Of a stretch of DNA of 64,000 nucleotides, positions 9,879 through 19,354 are shown piece after piece. The DNA is taken from the NCBI RefSeq assembly GCF_038957035.1, contig NZ_CP152412.1:4212501-4276500 (forward strand), given 5' to 3'. Made by a program: the position numbers and the translations under genes. Every line of letters starts with the position of its first letter. The stretch's first letter is position 1. The notes below the pieces were generated by a model that was given only the letters and a program-made list of their open reading frames with translations, was not told where the DNA came from and ran no database searches. This DNA comes from Bradyrhizobium sp. B097 (GTDB taxonomy: Bacteria; Pseudomonadota; Alphaproteobacteria; Rhizobiales; Xanthobacteraceae).

Positions 9879-10541
9879 TTATGCCCTGTTGGAAGATTGT
9901 TGTTGTTCAATGAGGTCGGAAGGAGCGGCAATCGCAATGAATCCCTTGGCATCGCGATCGACCAGCAACACGCTGGCGCCGACCGGCAATGCCTCGGACT
10001 CCGCGCTGGCCCGCGCCGACACGGTGTGCCAGTTGCCGAAGACATCCTTGAGACGGACCCTGCCGGGCAGGCCCTGATCGAGCGGGCCGACCGACACGGT
10101 TGCGACCTTGCCGACAAAGTCGCTGTCGTTGACCGCATAGCTCTCGTCGCGCGGAATGATGCGGGCGAGGCCGCGGCTCGTAGTTCTGATCACGGGGACG
10201 CTGCCGGCGGCAGCCACCACCGCGGCAATCGAGACCGGGATGGCGGTGCCTGCGGCATGCGCCAGTCCCTGAAGCAGGAAGCCTCCGATCGAGAATATGC
10301 CAAGTATCAGGATGATCAGGATCAGGAGGGGAAGCCGCCCGGCGTTGATCCAGAGAAACAGGCCACTGAGAGCGTTGTGGCTCTCGGCCTCGACCGCGAA
10401 ATCCTTGCCGACGAGTTCGCTGATCGAAAGTCCGACCATGGTGGTCAGCAGCTCGATACCGCCAAGTGCCACCATGATCGCAGCCGCGACCGCGAAGGGC
10501 CGCACGTCCGGGGCGAGCAGAATGTCGCCAACTGCACTCAT
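9879..10541 (-). CDS. YqiJ-like membrane protein with C-terminal OB-fold (NfeD-related)
   Basis: A 220-residue protein with three hydrophobic stretches in the first 120 residues. The C-terminal domain (about 130-215: ESYAVNDSDFVGKVATVSVGP...GASVLLVDRDAKGFIAIAA) matches the OB-fold type in NfeD/YqiJ partners of flotillins. Such proteins anchor in the membrane beside their flotillin. Its start overlaps the end of the PspA-like gene by 4 bases (ATGA arrangement at 10538-10541), indicating translational coupling. Confidence 0.82.
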   Translation of the reverse strand: MSAVGDILLAPDVRPFAVAAAIMVALGGIELLTTMVGLSISELVGKDFAVEAESHNALSGLFLWINAGRLPLLILIILILGIFSIGGFLLQGLAHAAGTAIPVSIAAVVAAAGSVPVIRTTSRGLARIIPRDESYAVNDSDFVGKVATVSVGPLDQGLPGRVRLKDVFGNWHTVSARASAESEALPVGASVLLVDRDAKGFIAIAAPSDLIEQQQSSNRA

Positions 10542-11668
10542 TTTTCTGACTTGATCCTTTCAAGCCGCGCCGCGATTTCCTTTTCGCGGTGCAGGCGATC
10601 GAGTTCGTCAAGCTCCTTGTCGCCGAGCACGCTGGAGGCGGGGACACCGGTGACCCGGGCGATCGCCGCCATGGCGCGTTCGGCACTCAATGTATTGGTC
10701 GTCGATGGGCCCCGGCTGGTTTCGTCCTTGGCCTCGCGGATCAGACTTTGTTCGAAATCGGCTAGTCGCGCCTCTGCCTCGCGGCGCGCGCCGAGCATGG
10801 CTTGCAGCGCCTTGGTCTGCTCGTCGATCTCGAGTTCGATGAAATCCATCGCGCGTTCCAGCGCGATCACCTGCGACTCCAGGTCGATTTGCCGTGCGAC
10901 GCCGGCGCGCGCGAGATCCTCGCGACTTTCCGCAAGTGCGAGACGGATCTTCTCGTTCAGAGCAGTCGTCTCGGTATCCAGTTCTTCGCGCCGCCTCTTC
11001 AAGCGGAATTCCTCGGCGCGCGATTTGCCGAGCGCATAGCGCGCTTCGTCGGCACCGGCGTCGATCTCGCGGATCGCCTGCTTGACCAGCGCGACCTTGT
11101 TGTTGCTCTCGACGTTGTCGATGGTCTGACTTGCGATGGCGGCAAGAAGCCGGCCCATGCGCGCAAGGATGCCTTCGTGAAGCATGGTCTTCTCCTCCGG
11201 TTGTGCTGATTTCGATTTGACGGCGATGTGGATTTCGTAGCCGCGTCCATCCGAGATCAAATGCGCCGGGAAGGGGCTTTCCCAGCCCGAGACATATCCC
11301 GGCACGTCGAACGGCACCAAGACGCGTCCGCTGACAGTGCTAATGGTCAGTGAAGTTGGACCCTTGATCGCAAACAACTTGTCGTCGAGCGGTATCCTGC
11401 GGACGGCGGCGCCTGCGATGTAGTTGGCACGGTCGCGCAGACCGAGCGTCACCAGCCGCGCGGGCAGGCCGGTCTCCTTGCGGATCCTCTCGTAGGCCTG
11501 GGCGTGCAGCGAGACGAGGTTGGCGCCGACGGGCGCGACCTCGGCGAGGATCGCCATCATCCGGTCGTAGGCCGCAAAGGTCGCCTCGATCGCCTCGATG
11601 CCCGACGGGTCGGGAGCGAGGGCGTAACGCAGCGTTGCGGTTGGCGTCTCGACGGGCAGCTTGATCAT
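10538..11668 (-). CDS. PspA/IM30-like protein with an N-terminal TnpB-lobe-like domain (or two in-frame genes)
   Basis: This is one open frame of 376 codons with two parts. The C-terminal part, from MLHEGILARMGRLLAAIAS onward (about 215 residues), is a long-helix PspA/IM30-type membrane-remodelling protein. The N-terminal 160 residues resemble the N-terminal lobe of IS605 OrfB/TnpB. They run YERIRKETGLPARLVTLGLR, then LDDKLFAIKG, SGRVLVPFDV and a closing DGRGYEIHIAVK strand. No RuvC nuclease follows. A strong GGAGGAG at 8-9 bases before the internal ATG at 11185 suggests the PspA part is also, or only, made separately. First start: ATG 11668, or GTG 11686. PspA-like assignment is fairly secure; the TnpB similarity is my pattern reading. 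Confidence 0.7.
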   Translation of the reverse strand: MIKLPVETPTATLRYALAPDPSGIEAIEATFAAYDRMMAILAEVAPVGANLVSLHAQAYERIRKETGLPARLVTLGLRDRANYIAGAAVRRIPLDDKLFAIKGPTSLTISTVSGRVLVPFDVPGYVSGWESPFPAHLISDGRGYEIHIAVKSKSAQPEEKTMLHEGILARMGRLLAAIASQTIDNVESNNKVALVKQAIREIDAGADEARYALGKSRAEEFRLKRRREELDTETTALNEKIRLALAESREDLARAGVARQIDLESQVIALERAMDFIELEIDEQTKALQAMLGARREAEARLADFEQSLIREAKDETSRGPSTTNTLSAERAMAAIARVTGVPASSVLGDKELDELDRLHREKEIAARLERIKSEK

Positions 11669-11678
11669 GCGTCTAACG

Positions 11679-11701
11679 TAAAGCACTTCCTCAGTGCTTT
11701 A
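11679..11701. promoter_or_regulatory. Perfect 9+9 bp inverted repeat upstream of the pspA-yqiJ-yqiK operon
   Basis: The arms are TAAAGCACT (11679-11687) and AGTGCTTTA (11693-11701) with a 5-base spacer. It lies 10 bases upstream of the operon's ATG on the minus strand. Read as RNA from that strand, the spacer is GAGGA, a Shine-Dalgarno-like sequence inside a hairpin loop. It may be a repressor operator or a translational switch. Confidence 0.5.
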
Positions 11702-11743
11702 CAAGACGGGCAGTCAGTATCATTTTCGTGAGCCTAGATGCAG

Positions 11744-11760
11744 TTGCAAATGAGTTGCAA
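11744..11760. promoter_or_regulatory. Candidate Mur/Fur-type operator of mntH
   Basis: TTGCAA at 11744-11749 and TTGCAA at 11755-11760 form both a direct and an inverted repeat around ATGAG. It is 30 bases before the mntH start. In rhizobia, Mn transport genes are repressed by the Fur-family regulator Mur/Fur at TGCAA-rich sites; assigning this site is an inference. Confidence 0.45.
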
Positions 11761-11789
11761 TAACGCGAGAGATCGGTCATCCTTCTCGG

Positions 11790-13163
11790 ATGGACGCTCG
11801 CACCCCTGGAATGGCTCCCGTTTCCGTTGCCGACACCGTGCCAGGTGGCTGGCGGGGCGACGCCGGGCATGCGCGCAGTCTGCCCGAGGTGAACGCAACC
11901 GTCGCGGTGCCGAGCACAGGCGTGTGGTGGCGGCGGCTGCTGGCCTTCGCGGGGCCGGGCTATCTGGTCTCGGTCGGCTATATGGACCCCGGCAACTGGG
12001 CGACCGATCTCGCAGGCGGATCGAAGTTTGGCTACACGCTGCTGTCGGTCATCCTGCTCTCCAACCTGATGGCGATCCTGCTGCAGGCGCTTTCCGCCCG
12101 GCTCGGCATCGCGACCGACCGCGACCTGGCGCAGGCCTGCCGGGCGACCTATTCGCGCCCGGTGAATTTGCTGCTGTGGCTCGCCTGCGAGGCCGCGATC
12201 ATCGCCTGCGACCTCGCCGAGGTGATCGGCACCGCGATCGCGCTCAAGCTGCTGTTCGGCATTCCCCTGATCGGCGGCGCGCTGCTTGCGGCGCTCGATG
12301 CATTCCTGCTGCTGCTCCTGATGAACCGCGGCTTCCGCTTCCTCGAAGCCTTCGTGATTGCGCTGTTGATCGTCATCGCGGTCTGCTTCGTGGTCCAGAT
12401 CGCCGCCGCGGCGCCGCCGATTGCAGGCGTGATCGGCGGCTTCATGCCGTCGCGCGAGATCGTCACCAATCCGGAGATGCTCTACATCGCGATCGGCATC
12501 ATCGGCGCCACCGTGATGCCGCATAACCTCTATCTGCACTCCTCGATCGTGCAGACCCGCGCCTATCCGCGCACCGAGGAGGGTCGGCGCGACGCGATCA
12601 AATGGGCGACCACCGACTCCACCATCGCGCTGATGCTGGCGCTGTTCGTCAACGCCGCGATCCTGGTGCTGGCGGCCGCGACCTTCCACAAAAGCGGCCA
12701 CTCTGATGTCGCCGAGATCGACCAGGCTTTCGAGCTGCTGTCGCCGCTGCTCGGCCTCGGCATCGCCTCGACCCTGTTTGCCGTGGCGCTGCTCGCCTCC
12801 GGTCTCAATTCGACGGTGACGGCGACGCTCGCCGGCCAGATCGTGATGCAAGGCTTTCTCGACCTCAAGCTGCCTGACTGGTTGCAGCGGCTGATGACGC
12901 GCGGCATCGCGATCGTCCCGGTCATTGTGGTGGCCGCGCTCTATGGCGAGAGCGGCACCGCGCAGCTTTTGGTGTTCAGCCAGGTCGTGCTGTCGATGCA
13001 GCTGCCGTTCGCGGTGATCCCGCTGGTGCGCTTCGTATCCGACAAGCGCAAGATGGGCACATTCGCGATCTCGCGCCCCGTTGCGGTGGCGGCGTGGATC
13101 GTGGCCGGCCTGATCGTGATCCTGAACGTGAAGCTGCTGATCGATACGATCTTCGGCACCTGA
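11790..13163 (+). CDS. mntH: Nramp-family Mn2+ (divalent metal) transporter MntH
   Basis: A 457-residue inner-membrane proton-coupled metal importer with about 11 helices. The diagnostic TM1 motif DPGNWATD (residues about 66-73) and the TM6 motif [14 protein letters not shown] are both present, giving the Asp, Asn, Met and His that bind Mn2+ or Fe2+. In Bradyrhizobium japonicum MntH is the main Mn2+ importer. The first 45 residues are a variable cytoplasmic tail; ATG 11811 is an alternative start. It is transcribed divergently from the pspA operon, and an IS element begins 15 bases after its stop. Confidence 0.93.
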   Translation: MDARTPGMAPVSVADTVPGGWRGDAGHARSLPEVNATVAVPSTGVWWRRLLAFAGPGYLVSVGYMDPGNWATDLAGGSKFGYTLLSVILLSNLMAILLQALSARLGIATDRDLAQACRATYSRPVNLLLWLACEAAIIACDLAEVIGTAIALKLLFGIPLIGGALLAALDAFLLLLLMNRGFRFLEAFVIALLIVIAVCFVVQIAAAAPPIAGVIGGFMPSREIVTNPEMLYIAIGIIGATVMPHNLYLHSSIVQTRAYPRTEEGRRDAIKWATTDSTIALMLALFVNAAILVLAAATFHKSGHSDVAEIDQAFELLSPLLGLGIASTLFAVALLASGLNSTVTATLAGQIVMQGFLDLKLPDWLQRLMTRGIAIVPVIVVAALYGESGTAQLLVFSQVVLSMQLPFAVIPLVRFVSDKRKMGTFAISRPVAVAAWIVAGLIVILNVKLLIDTIFGT

Positions 13164-13190
13164 CTGAAGAGGCGCTAGGTAGTGTGGACA

Positions 13191-13559
13191 CTAGCGCATC
13201 CATAGGACAATGGCTGCGAGGGTGACGACGGCGCGATAATTTCGGGCGGTCTTTTCGAAGCGGGTTGCGACGCGTCGGAACTGCTTGAGCTTTGAGAAGC
13301 AGCATTCCACGAGATGGCGCTGGGCATAGAGATGCTTGTCGAGCGGATATTTGAGCGCGCGTGACGGGTTGTTGGGAATGACGGCGAGCGCGCCCTTGGC
13401 GGCGATGGCTTGGCGCAAGTGATCGGCATCATAGGCCGTGTCGGCCATGACGACCTCGGCGGATAAGCCCTCAATCAATGCGGCGGCCTGCGGTGCATCG
13501 CCCTTCTGACCTGCGGTAAGCGTGAACCGCACGGGACATCCCAAGCCTCGAACGGCCAT
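13191..13559 (-). CDS. IS5-family transposase, C-terminal ORF (OrfB)
   Basis: This frame carries the rest of the DDE domain: the second Asp in VMADTAYDADHLR and the Glu in LVECCFSKLKQFRRVATRFEKTARNY, the Y(2)R(3)E(6)K-like signature. It is probably expressed as an OrfA-OrfB fusion by -1 frameshifting at 13614-13624 rather than from its own ATG. No disabling mutation is visible, so the element may be active. Confidence 0.78.
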   Translation of the reverse strand: MAVRGLGCPVRFTLTAGQKGDAPQAAALIEGLSAEVVMADTAYDADHLRQAIAAKGALAVIPNNPSRALKYPLDKHLYAQRHLVECCFSKLKQFRRVATRFEKTARNYRAVVTLAAIVLWMR

Positions 13560-13573
13560 ATGTATCTTGGTGC

Positions 13574-13945
13574 TCAGGCCCCCGCGCGAGCGGCCGATCG
13601 CTTGATCTTCAGACCCCCCTTTTTGGCCCCGGCGGCGTGCTGATGTGCCCGAACGATGGTGGAATCGACGATCAGATATTCGAAGTCCGGGTCATCGGAC
13701 ATCGCCTCGAATATCCGCCACCAAACACCCTTGATGCTCCATCGGCTGAAGCGTCGGAACACGCTGTTCCAATCCCCAAAGACCTCAGGGAGATCGCGCC
13801 AGGGAGACCCCGTACGCACGATCCACAGCACACCTTCCACGAACATCCGGTTGTCGCGACCGGTAGAGCCCTTCTGATCGGGGCGCCCTATGATCAGCGG
13901 CGCCATCCGCTCCCACGTCGCGTCGCTCAACACCAATCGGTCCAT
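13574..13945 (-). CDS. IS5-family transposase, N-terminal ORF (OrfA)
   Basis: Starts MDRLVLSDATWERMAPLI, the usual N terminus of IS427-type transposases, and contains DUF4096-like sequence (WRDLPEVFGDWNSVFRRFSRW). It then has the first catalytic Asp in YLIVDSTIVRAHQHAAGAKKGG. The frame ends shortly after a run of five A and six G (13624-13614 on the minus strand). A -1 slip there would continue into OrfB with SEDQAIGRSRGGLSTKIH. ATG 14017 is also in frame but lies at the IS end and is less likely. Confidence 0.8.
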   Translation of the reverse strand: MDRLVLSDATWERMAPLIIGRPDQKGSTGRDNRMFVEGVLWIVRTGSPWRDLPEVFGDWNSVFRRFSRWSIKGVWWRIFEAMSDDPDFEYLIVDSTIVRAHQHAAGAKKGGLKIKRSAARAGA

Positions 13946-14022
13946 CGCACCCAAGGCTGCCTCCCAAAAGCAGCCTTGAATCTGATTTGCTCCTAAAAGG
14001 GAATCCTTAGAGTCCACACCAC

Positions 14023-14799
14023 CTAGTCCTGCGGCTCGGCCAGCGCCTCGCCTGACGCGTCGACGCGCAGCCAGCCCGACGGCGCGAGCCGCTGCTGCGG
14101 CAGGAAGCGGCCCTTGTAGTCCATCTTCTTGGAGCCCTCGATCCAGTAGCCGAGATAGACGTAGGGCAGGCCCTGCCGGCGCGCGCGAGCGATATGATCG
14201 AGGATCATAAAGGTGCCCAGCGAGCGGGCCTCAAGCCCCGGCTCGAAAAAGGAATAGACCATCGACAGCCCGTCGCTGAGCACGTCGGTCAGCGCCACCG
14301 CCATCAGCTCGTCGCCGCGGCCAGTGATGGCGCTGTCGGCATTGCGCTTGCGGTACTCGATGATCCGGGTCTCGACATGGCTGTCCTCGACCATCATGGC
14401 GTAGTCCAGCACCGTCATGTCGGCCATGCCACCGTTGCGGTGGCGGCGGTCGAGATAGGCGCGGAAGACCGAATATTGCTCCGAGGTCGGCACCGCCGTG
14501 CGCTGCTCGCCGATGATGTCGGCGTTGCGGGCCAGTACCTTGCGGAAGTTGCGGGAGGGGCGGAATTCGTTGGCGACCACCCGGACCGAAACGCAGGCCC
14601 GGCAGGCGTCGCAGGCCGGGCGATAGGCGATCGACTGGCTGCGGCGGAAGCCGCCATGGGTCAGCAAGTCGTTGAGATCGCCCGCTTTGTCGCCGACCAG
14701 GTGCGTGAAAACCTTCCGCTCATGCCGGCCCGGCAGATAGGGGCAGGGCGAGGGCGCCGTCAGATAGAACTGGGGGGTATCACGCGAGTGCTGGGTCAC
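14023..14799 (-). CDS. bpt: Aspartate/glutamate leucyltransferase (Bpt)
   Basis: A 258-residue aminoacyl-tRNA-protein transferase that adds Leu to N-terminal Asp/Glu of proteins, making them N-end-rule substrates for ClpAP. The family hallmark is near the N terminus: the [16 protein letters not shown] segment and the cysteine-rich [14 protein letters not shown] motif. The fold continues with the acetyltransferase-like core and [20 protein letters not shown]. The stop codon TAG is formed from the CTAG that flanks the IS5 element, so the reading frame is preserved. The gene is convergent with mntH across the IS. Confidence 0.92.
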   Translation of the reverse strand: MTQHSRDTPQFYLTAPSPCPYLPGRHERKVFTHLVGDKAGDLNDLLTHGGFRRSQSIAYRPACDACRACVSVRVVANEFRPSRNFRKVLARNADIIGEQRTAVPTSEQYSVFRAYLDRRHRNGGMADMTVLDYAMMVEDSHVETRIIEYRKRNADSAITGRGDELMAVALTDVLSDGLSMVYSFFEPGLEARSLGTFMILDHIARARRQGLPYVYLGYWIEGSKKMDYKGRFLPQQRLAPSGWLRVDASGEALAEPQD

Positions 14800-14885
14800 G
14801 TCTGATCGTCGGGCTCCACATACAATACAGGCAGCCGAGTTAGCATCGCCCCCCGGAGGCTAACGGTCAATTGGTTTAGGTGGGC

Positions 14886-15443
14886 CTAATAAGAGGCCCG
14901 CGCGGCCGGGGTAACCTGGGTCCGGACCGAGCTGTTGATAATCACGGTTCCGAGGATGATGTCGTGCAGCAGCCGGCGCCGGCCATTGAGGAGCCCGATC
15001 ACGAGCACCAGCGGCGACAGGAACGAGACCGTCACCCAGAACAGCACCGCATGGGTGGCGCCGAGCACGAAATAGCCGCGGGCGCCGTACCAGGTGCGCA
15101 GTTCCAGATCCATCATGCGCATGCCGATGGTGGCCGAGTGCTGCCCGCCGATCGAGGCCCCATAGTAGACGATGGCCCAGACGATCGAAGCTGGCGAGAC
15201 CAGCCAGAACAGCGCCCAGCCGAGGCCGAGCGTGACGATGCCGAAGATCGCGATGAAGATCACCGCCAGGATCACCGGCACCGACAGCACGAAGAGGTCG
15301 ATCAGGAACGCGAACACCCGCCGCGTCAGCACGCCGCGGAACAGTTCCGGCTGCATCAGCGGATCGAACGCATGCGGGGGAACGCCGCCGTCGTTTCGCC
15401 AGGCTTCCCTGCGCCAAGTGCCGCTGTCATTGCCGTAGGACAT
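14886..15443 (-). CDS. RDD-family membrane protein
   Basis: A 185-residue protein with an RDD domain. R-x-FAFLIDLF (residues about 41-50) gives the RDD-like charged first helix, and three or four further transmembrane segments follow. GMRMMDLELR and the C-terminal LLHDIILGTVII are typical late motifs. Its role is unknown; some RDD proteins are ion antiporters. ATG 15443 is chosen because GGAGG is placed 6 bases before it. The frame from 15515 adds a non-conserved tail. It lies about 90 bases upstream of bpt on the same strand and may share its transcript. Confidence 0.82.
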   Translation of the reverse strand: MSYGNDSGTWRREAWRNDGGVPPHAFDPLMQPELFRGVLTRRVFAFLIDLFVLSVPVILAVIFIAIFGIVTLGLGWALFWLVSPASIVWAIVYYGASIGGQHSATIGMRMMDLELRTWYGARGYFVLGATHAVLFWVTVSFLSPLVLVIGLLNGRRRLLHDIILGTVIINSSVRTQVTPAARASY

Positions 15444-15600
15444 GACCAACCTCCGATGAAACTCCCGCGCAGGACATGGGAGCGAGAGGTGCACCTGCCA
15501 AGTCCGCGCGAACATTAACTAGCCGAAATATTCCGGCGATTCGGCGGCCGAAATCGCCCGCCTCGGTGTAGGCTGGAGGTTGCGTGACGGCGGGGGACAT

Positions 15601-16233
15601 ATGGGCACACAGATCGGGTTGCGCTGCCGCTGTGGCGAGGTTCGGGGTGTGGTCACGAACGCCGCGCCGGCGACCGTCAATCGCGTCGTCTGCTACTGCG
15701 ACGACTGCCAGGCGTTCATGCACCGGATCGGCCGGGCCGATCTGCTTGATGTCCACGGCGGGACCGACATCGTCCAGGTTGCCCCGGCGTCGCTCAGTTT
15801 CGTGCAGGGGCATGACAAGATCGCCGGGCTGCGGCTGACGCCCAAAGGACTGTACCGATGGCACACCAGCTGCTGCAATTCGCCGGTGGGCAACTCGCTG
15901 ACACCTGCTGTCCCGTTCGTCGGAATCGTGGCGCAGGCCTTCGACGGCGGCGCGGTGCGCGTGGACGAGGTGTTCGGCAAGCCAACCGGCGCAATCCTCG
16001 GCAAATATGCGATCGGCGAAGCCCCGAAGGGATCGACCGGCTTCAACCTGCCGCTGATGCTGCGCGCGATCGGCAAGGTGTTGGGCTGGCGCCTGCGCGG
16101 CAAGGCCTGGCCGCATCCGTTCTTCCAGCGCGAGACAAATGAGCCGATCTACCCGCTGAGGGTGCTGTCGCAGGACGAGCGCGAGGCGCTGCGCCCGCTC
16201 TGCGGTCCAACCGCGTCGGCCGGACCGGTGTAG
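15601..16233 (+). CDS. DUF6151-type cysteine-rich protein (GFA-like fold)
   Basis: About 210 residues. CRCGEVRG near the N terminus, VVCYCDDCQAFMHRIG at about residues 36-51 and the later HTSCCNSPVGNS form a Zn-binding Cys pattern similar to glutathione-dependent formaldehyde-activating (GFA) enzymes. Its function is unknown. I chose ATG 15601, which follows GGGGGACAT. The earlier TTG at 15580 has its own GGAGG and is an alternative. Convergent with hemB, ending 5 bases from its stop. Confidence 0.75.
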   Translation: MGTQIGLRCRCGEVRGVVTNAAPATVNRVVCYCDDCQAFMHRIGRADLLDVHGGTDIVQVAPASLSFVQGHDKIAGLRLTPKGLYRWHTSCCNSPVGNSLTPAVPFVGIVAQAFDGGAVRVDEVFGKPTGAILGKYAIGEAPKGSTGFNLPLMLRAIGKVLGWRLRGKAWPHPFFQRETNEPIYPLRVLSQDEREALRPLCGPTASAGPV

Positions 16234-16238
16234 CGCCC

Positions 16239-17354
<1,116 letters not shown>

Positions 17355-17521
17355 CTAGCACCTGTCAGGGGCGCCGTCATTGCGCCGCTATTGCAGCCCT
17401 GTTGCACTCCTATTGCTCTCTTGGCGCCCTTGATTTGCCGCAACGGCGATTGATTTTGGGCCCCCGGCGGGCCAAGACTGCGCCATGAACCCCATTTTGC
17501 AGCCGCCATTCGGCGATTCGG

Positions 17522-17983
17522 ATGTCTGACACCTCTGCACGCGATCAGGCGCGGGACAACGCCATCTCGGTGAGCGCGATCTCGTCCGACCGGATCGAAC
17601 CCGACGACAATGCGTGGACGCGGCGCCTTGTCATCTTCCTGCGCATCATGGCCGTCGTCTCGGTCGCCAAGGGCCTCTATCACTGGGCCCAGGTGACAGG
17701 CTTCGTCGGCGGCGAGGAGGAGGCCTTCGAGAACCAGTCGATGGCCTGGCAGACCGCCACGATCTATTTCGCCGTCATCGAGCTCGTCGCCGCCGTCGGG
17801 CTCTGGCTCGCGACGCCGTGGGGCGCCGTGGTCTGGCTGACCACCGTGGTGTCGATGGCAGTCATCGAGCTGATGTTTCCGGGCATCTATGGCGGCAGCC
17901 TCACCGTGGTCGGGCTCGAGGCCCTGATGCTCGCGGCCTATCTTGCGCTGGCCTGGATGTCGGCGCGCGAACGCCCGCCATAG
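17522..17983 (+). CDS. DUF6163 membrane protein
   Basis: A 153-residue protein with a charged N-terminal 35 residues and four hydrophobic helices (about 40-150). It resembles the DUF6163 proteins that neighbour ldtR in rhizobia, and here too it is the next gene before ldtR on the same strand, although 660 bases away. No function is known. A 14-codon ATG ORF (17485-17529) overlaps the start and could be a leader, but that is speculative. Confidence 0.75.
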   Translation: MSDTSARDQARDNAISVSAISSDRIEPDDNAWTRRLVIFLRIMAVVSVAKGLYHWAQVTGFVGGEEEAFENQSMAWQTATIYFAVIELVAAVGLWLATPWGAVVWLTTVVSMAVIELMFPGIYGGSLTVVGLEALMLAAYLALAWMSARERPP

Positions 17984-18647
17984 GCCCGCGCGCTGCAATG
18001 GCTTGATGCACTGTTGCCCGGCTGCGACAGCGCGGCGAAGAGCTGACGGTGACAGCCAATATTTGGCAGTCGTGCGCGCAACGAGAAGACAGCGTCGCTG
18101 GTTCTGCTAGGTGGATGCCTCAGATCGCATCCCATTTAAGGCGGCCCATCGCGGCAGCGCCTTTGCGGGACCTGCCGTCGGGACCCATTTCACCGGATCT
18201 CGGCGCGTGTGCCGGCCGGCTTTGCGCGGGCCGACGGCGGAACCGATCTGGCCGCGGCGACGAACGGGGGCCGCTTGCGCGCGTCCCACGCGTCCCGCCC
18301 CGATGCACTCCCATAAAATTTTCGAAGAATTTTCCGGTAACCGATCGGTCACCGTAAAGGGTTCCCTCATACCCGTTACGCCACCGTTTCGAATTCGGAC
18401 GCTGCTGTTTCCGAATGTGACAGGTGATGCACACGAAGCGTGAACAGGGGCCTGCCACCGTCAATGAACAGTTGCGAAAAGTCCTTGATCCATGGGCTTA
18501 ATCCACGATTCACTGTCTTAAATTCATGATCTCTTTATTCTCTTATTTAAGCGGATATTCAAACGGCCCCCTTACGTTGGACCTATCAGGCGGGACACAA
18601 GTTTCGTCGAAATAAAGTCGATAAAAACGACAAACAGGGGAAGTGTC
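17984..18647. other. 664-bp intergenic region upstream of ldtR
   Basis: No convincing gene. The last 200 bases are AT-richer than the surroundings and are the likely promoter region of ldtR. An imperfect palindrome GGTAACCGATCGGTCACC lies at 18336-18353 with a single mismatched pair, just after an AT-rich AAAATTTTCGAAGAATTTT segment. Short ORFs on both strands here look like shadows. Confidence 0.5.
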
Positions 18648-19166
18648 ATGATGAAAGCCGTTGCGACAACGGCGGCGGATGCCGCTGATCGCGCTACCGG
18701 TCAAGCTCCGGTGCAGCCGCTCTATCTCGAAGCCCTGACTTTGGTGGAGCGGCTGCATCGCCGGCTCCTCGACGTCATCAAGGACGAATTCGATCGTCGT
18801 GGCCGCGCCGACATCAACTCGGTGCAGGCGCTGCTCCTCTACAACATCGGTGACAAGGAACTGACCGCCGGCGAGCTGCGCACCCGCGGCTACTATCTCG
18901 GCTCCAACGTCTCCTACAATCTGAAGAAGCTCGTCGAGCTCGGCTTCCTCGATCATCAGCGCTCGCGCGTCGATCGCCGCTCGGTCCGCATCCGTCTGAC
19001 CCCGCAGGGCCAGGAAGTCCGCAAGATCGTCGATGCGCTCTATCAGAAGCACGTCAAGACGGTCGAGCAGGTCGGCGGCATCTCGAACGAGGAGTTCGCG
19101 AGCCTCAACAAGTCGCTGCACCGCCTCGAGCGCTTCTGGACCGACCAGATCCTGTATCGCCTCTGA
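18648..19166 (+). CDS. ldtR: MarR-family winged-helix regulator LdtR
   Basis: A 172-residue dimeric DNA-binding protein. The winged helix covers about residues 55-135: INSVQALLLYNIGDKELTAG, recognition region YLGSNVSYNLKKLVELGFLDHQRS and wing DRRSVRIRLTPQG. This exact pattern is that of LdtR, which controls L,D-transpeptidase and osmotic-tolerance genes in Hyphomicrobiales. No ldtP-type transpeptidase gene is seen in the window. The start has two adjacent ATG codons (18648, 18651) after AGGGGAAGTGTC. Confidence 0.9.
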   Translation: MMKAVATTAADAADRATGQAPVQPLYLEALTLVERLHRRLLDVIKDEFDRRGRADINSVQALLLYNIGDKELTAGELRTRGYYLGSNVSYNLKKLVELGFLDHQRSRVDRRSVRIRLTPQGQEVRKIVDALYQKHVKTVEQVGGISNEEFASLNKSLHRLERFWTDQILYRL

Positions 19167-19354
19167 GCCTTCCTCGTTTCGCCTGATGGCCAAGCCGGCC
19201 ACTTGAGAAGACCGGCAGCCTCCCTCCAGTCAGCGCATCGGTCATGCCCGGCCGATGCGTTTTTCATGTTGCACCTGCGAAAATAATTAGGTCCCGGCGA
19301 GGAACCAAGCCGTTTCCTGCGCTTTATCCCGTCTCCCAACGGAGAGGCAGGGAT

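Larger units (their letters stand above)
13179..14022. mobile_element. IS5-family insertion sequence (IS427-like), about 844 bp
   Basis: The ends are imperfect terminal inverted repeats: GTAGTGTGGAC at the left and, read inward from the right, GTGGTGTGGAC. Both sides are flanked by CTAG (13175-13178 and 14023-14026), consistent with a 4-base target duplication. Inside are two overlapping-frame minus-strand ORFs of a DDE transposase. The left CTAG follows mntH; the right CTAG contains the stop codon of bpt. A hairpin with arms AAGGCTGC / GCAGCCTT (13953-13977) lies just before the transposase start, as often seen in IS elements to limit translation of read-through transcripts. Confidence 0.88.

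Noticed and set aside
7929..11039. 1036-codon plus-strand frame over the flotillin operon
   Set aside because: Lies antisense to three coherent genes and starts inside a repeat; typical GC-rich shadow.
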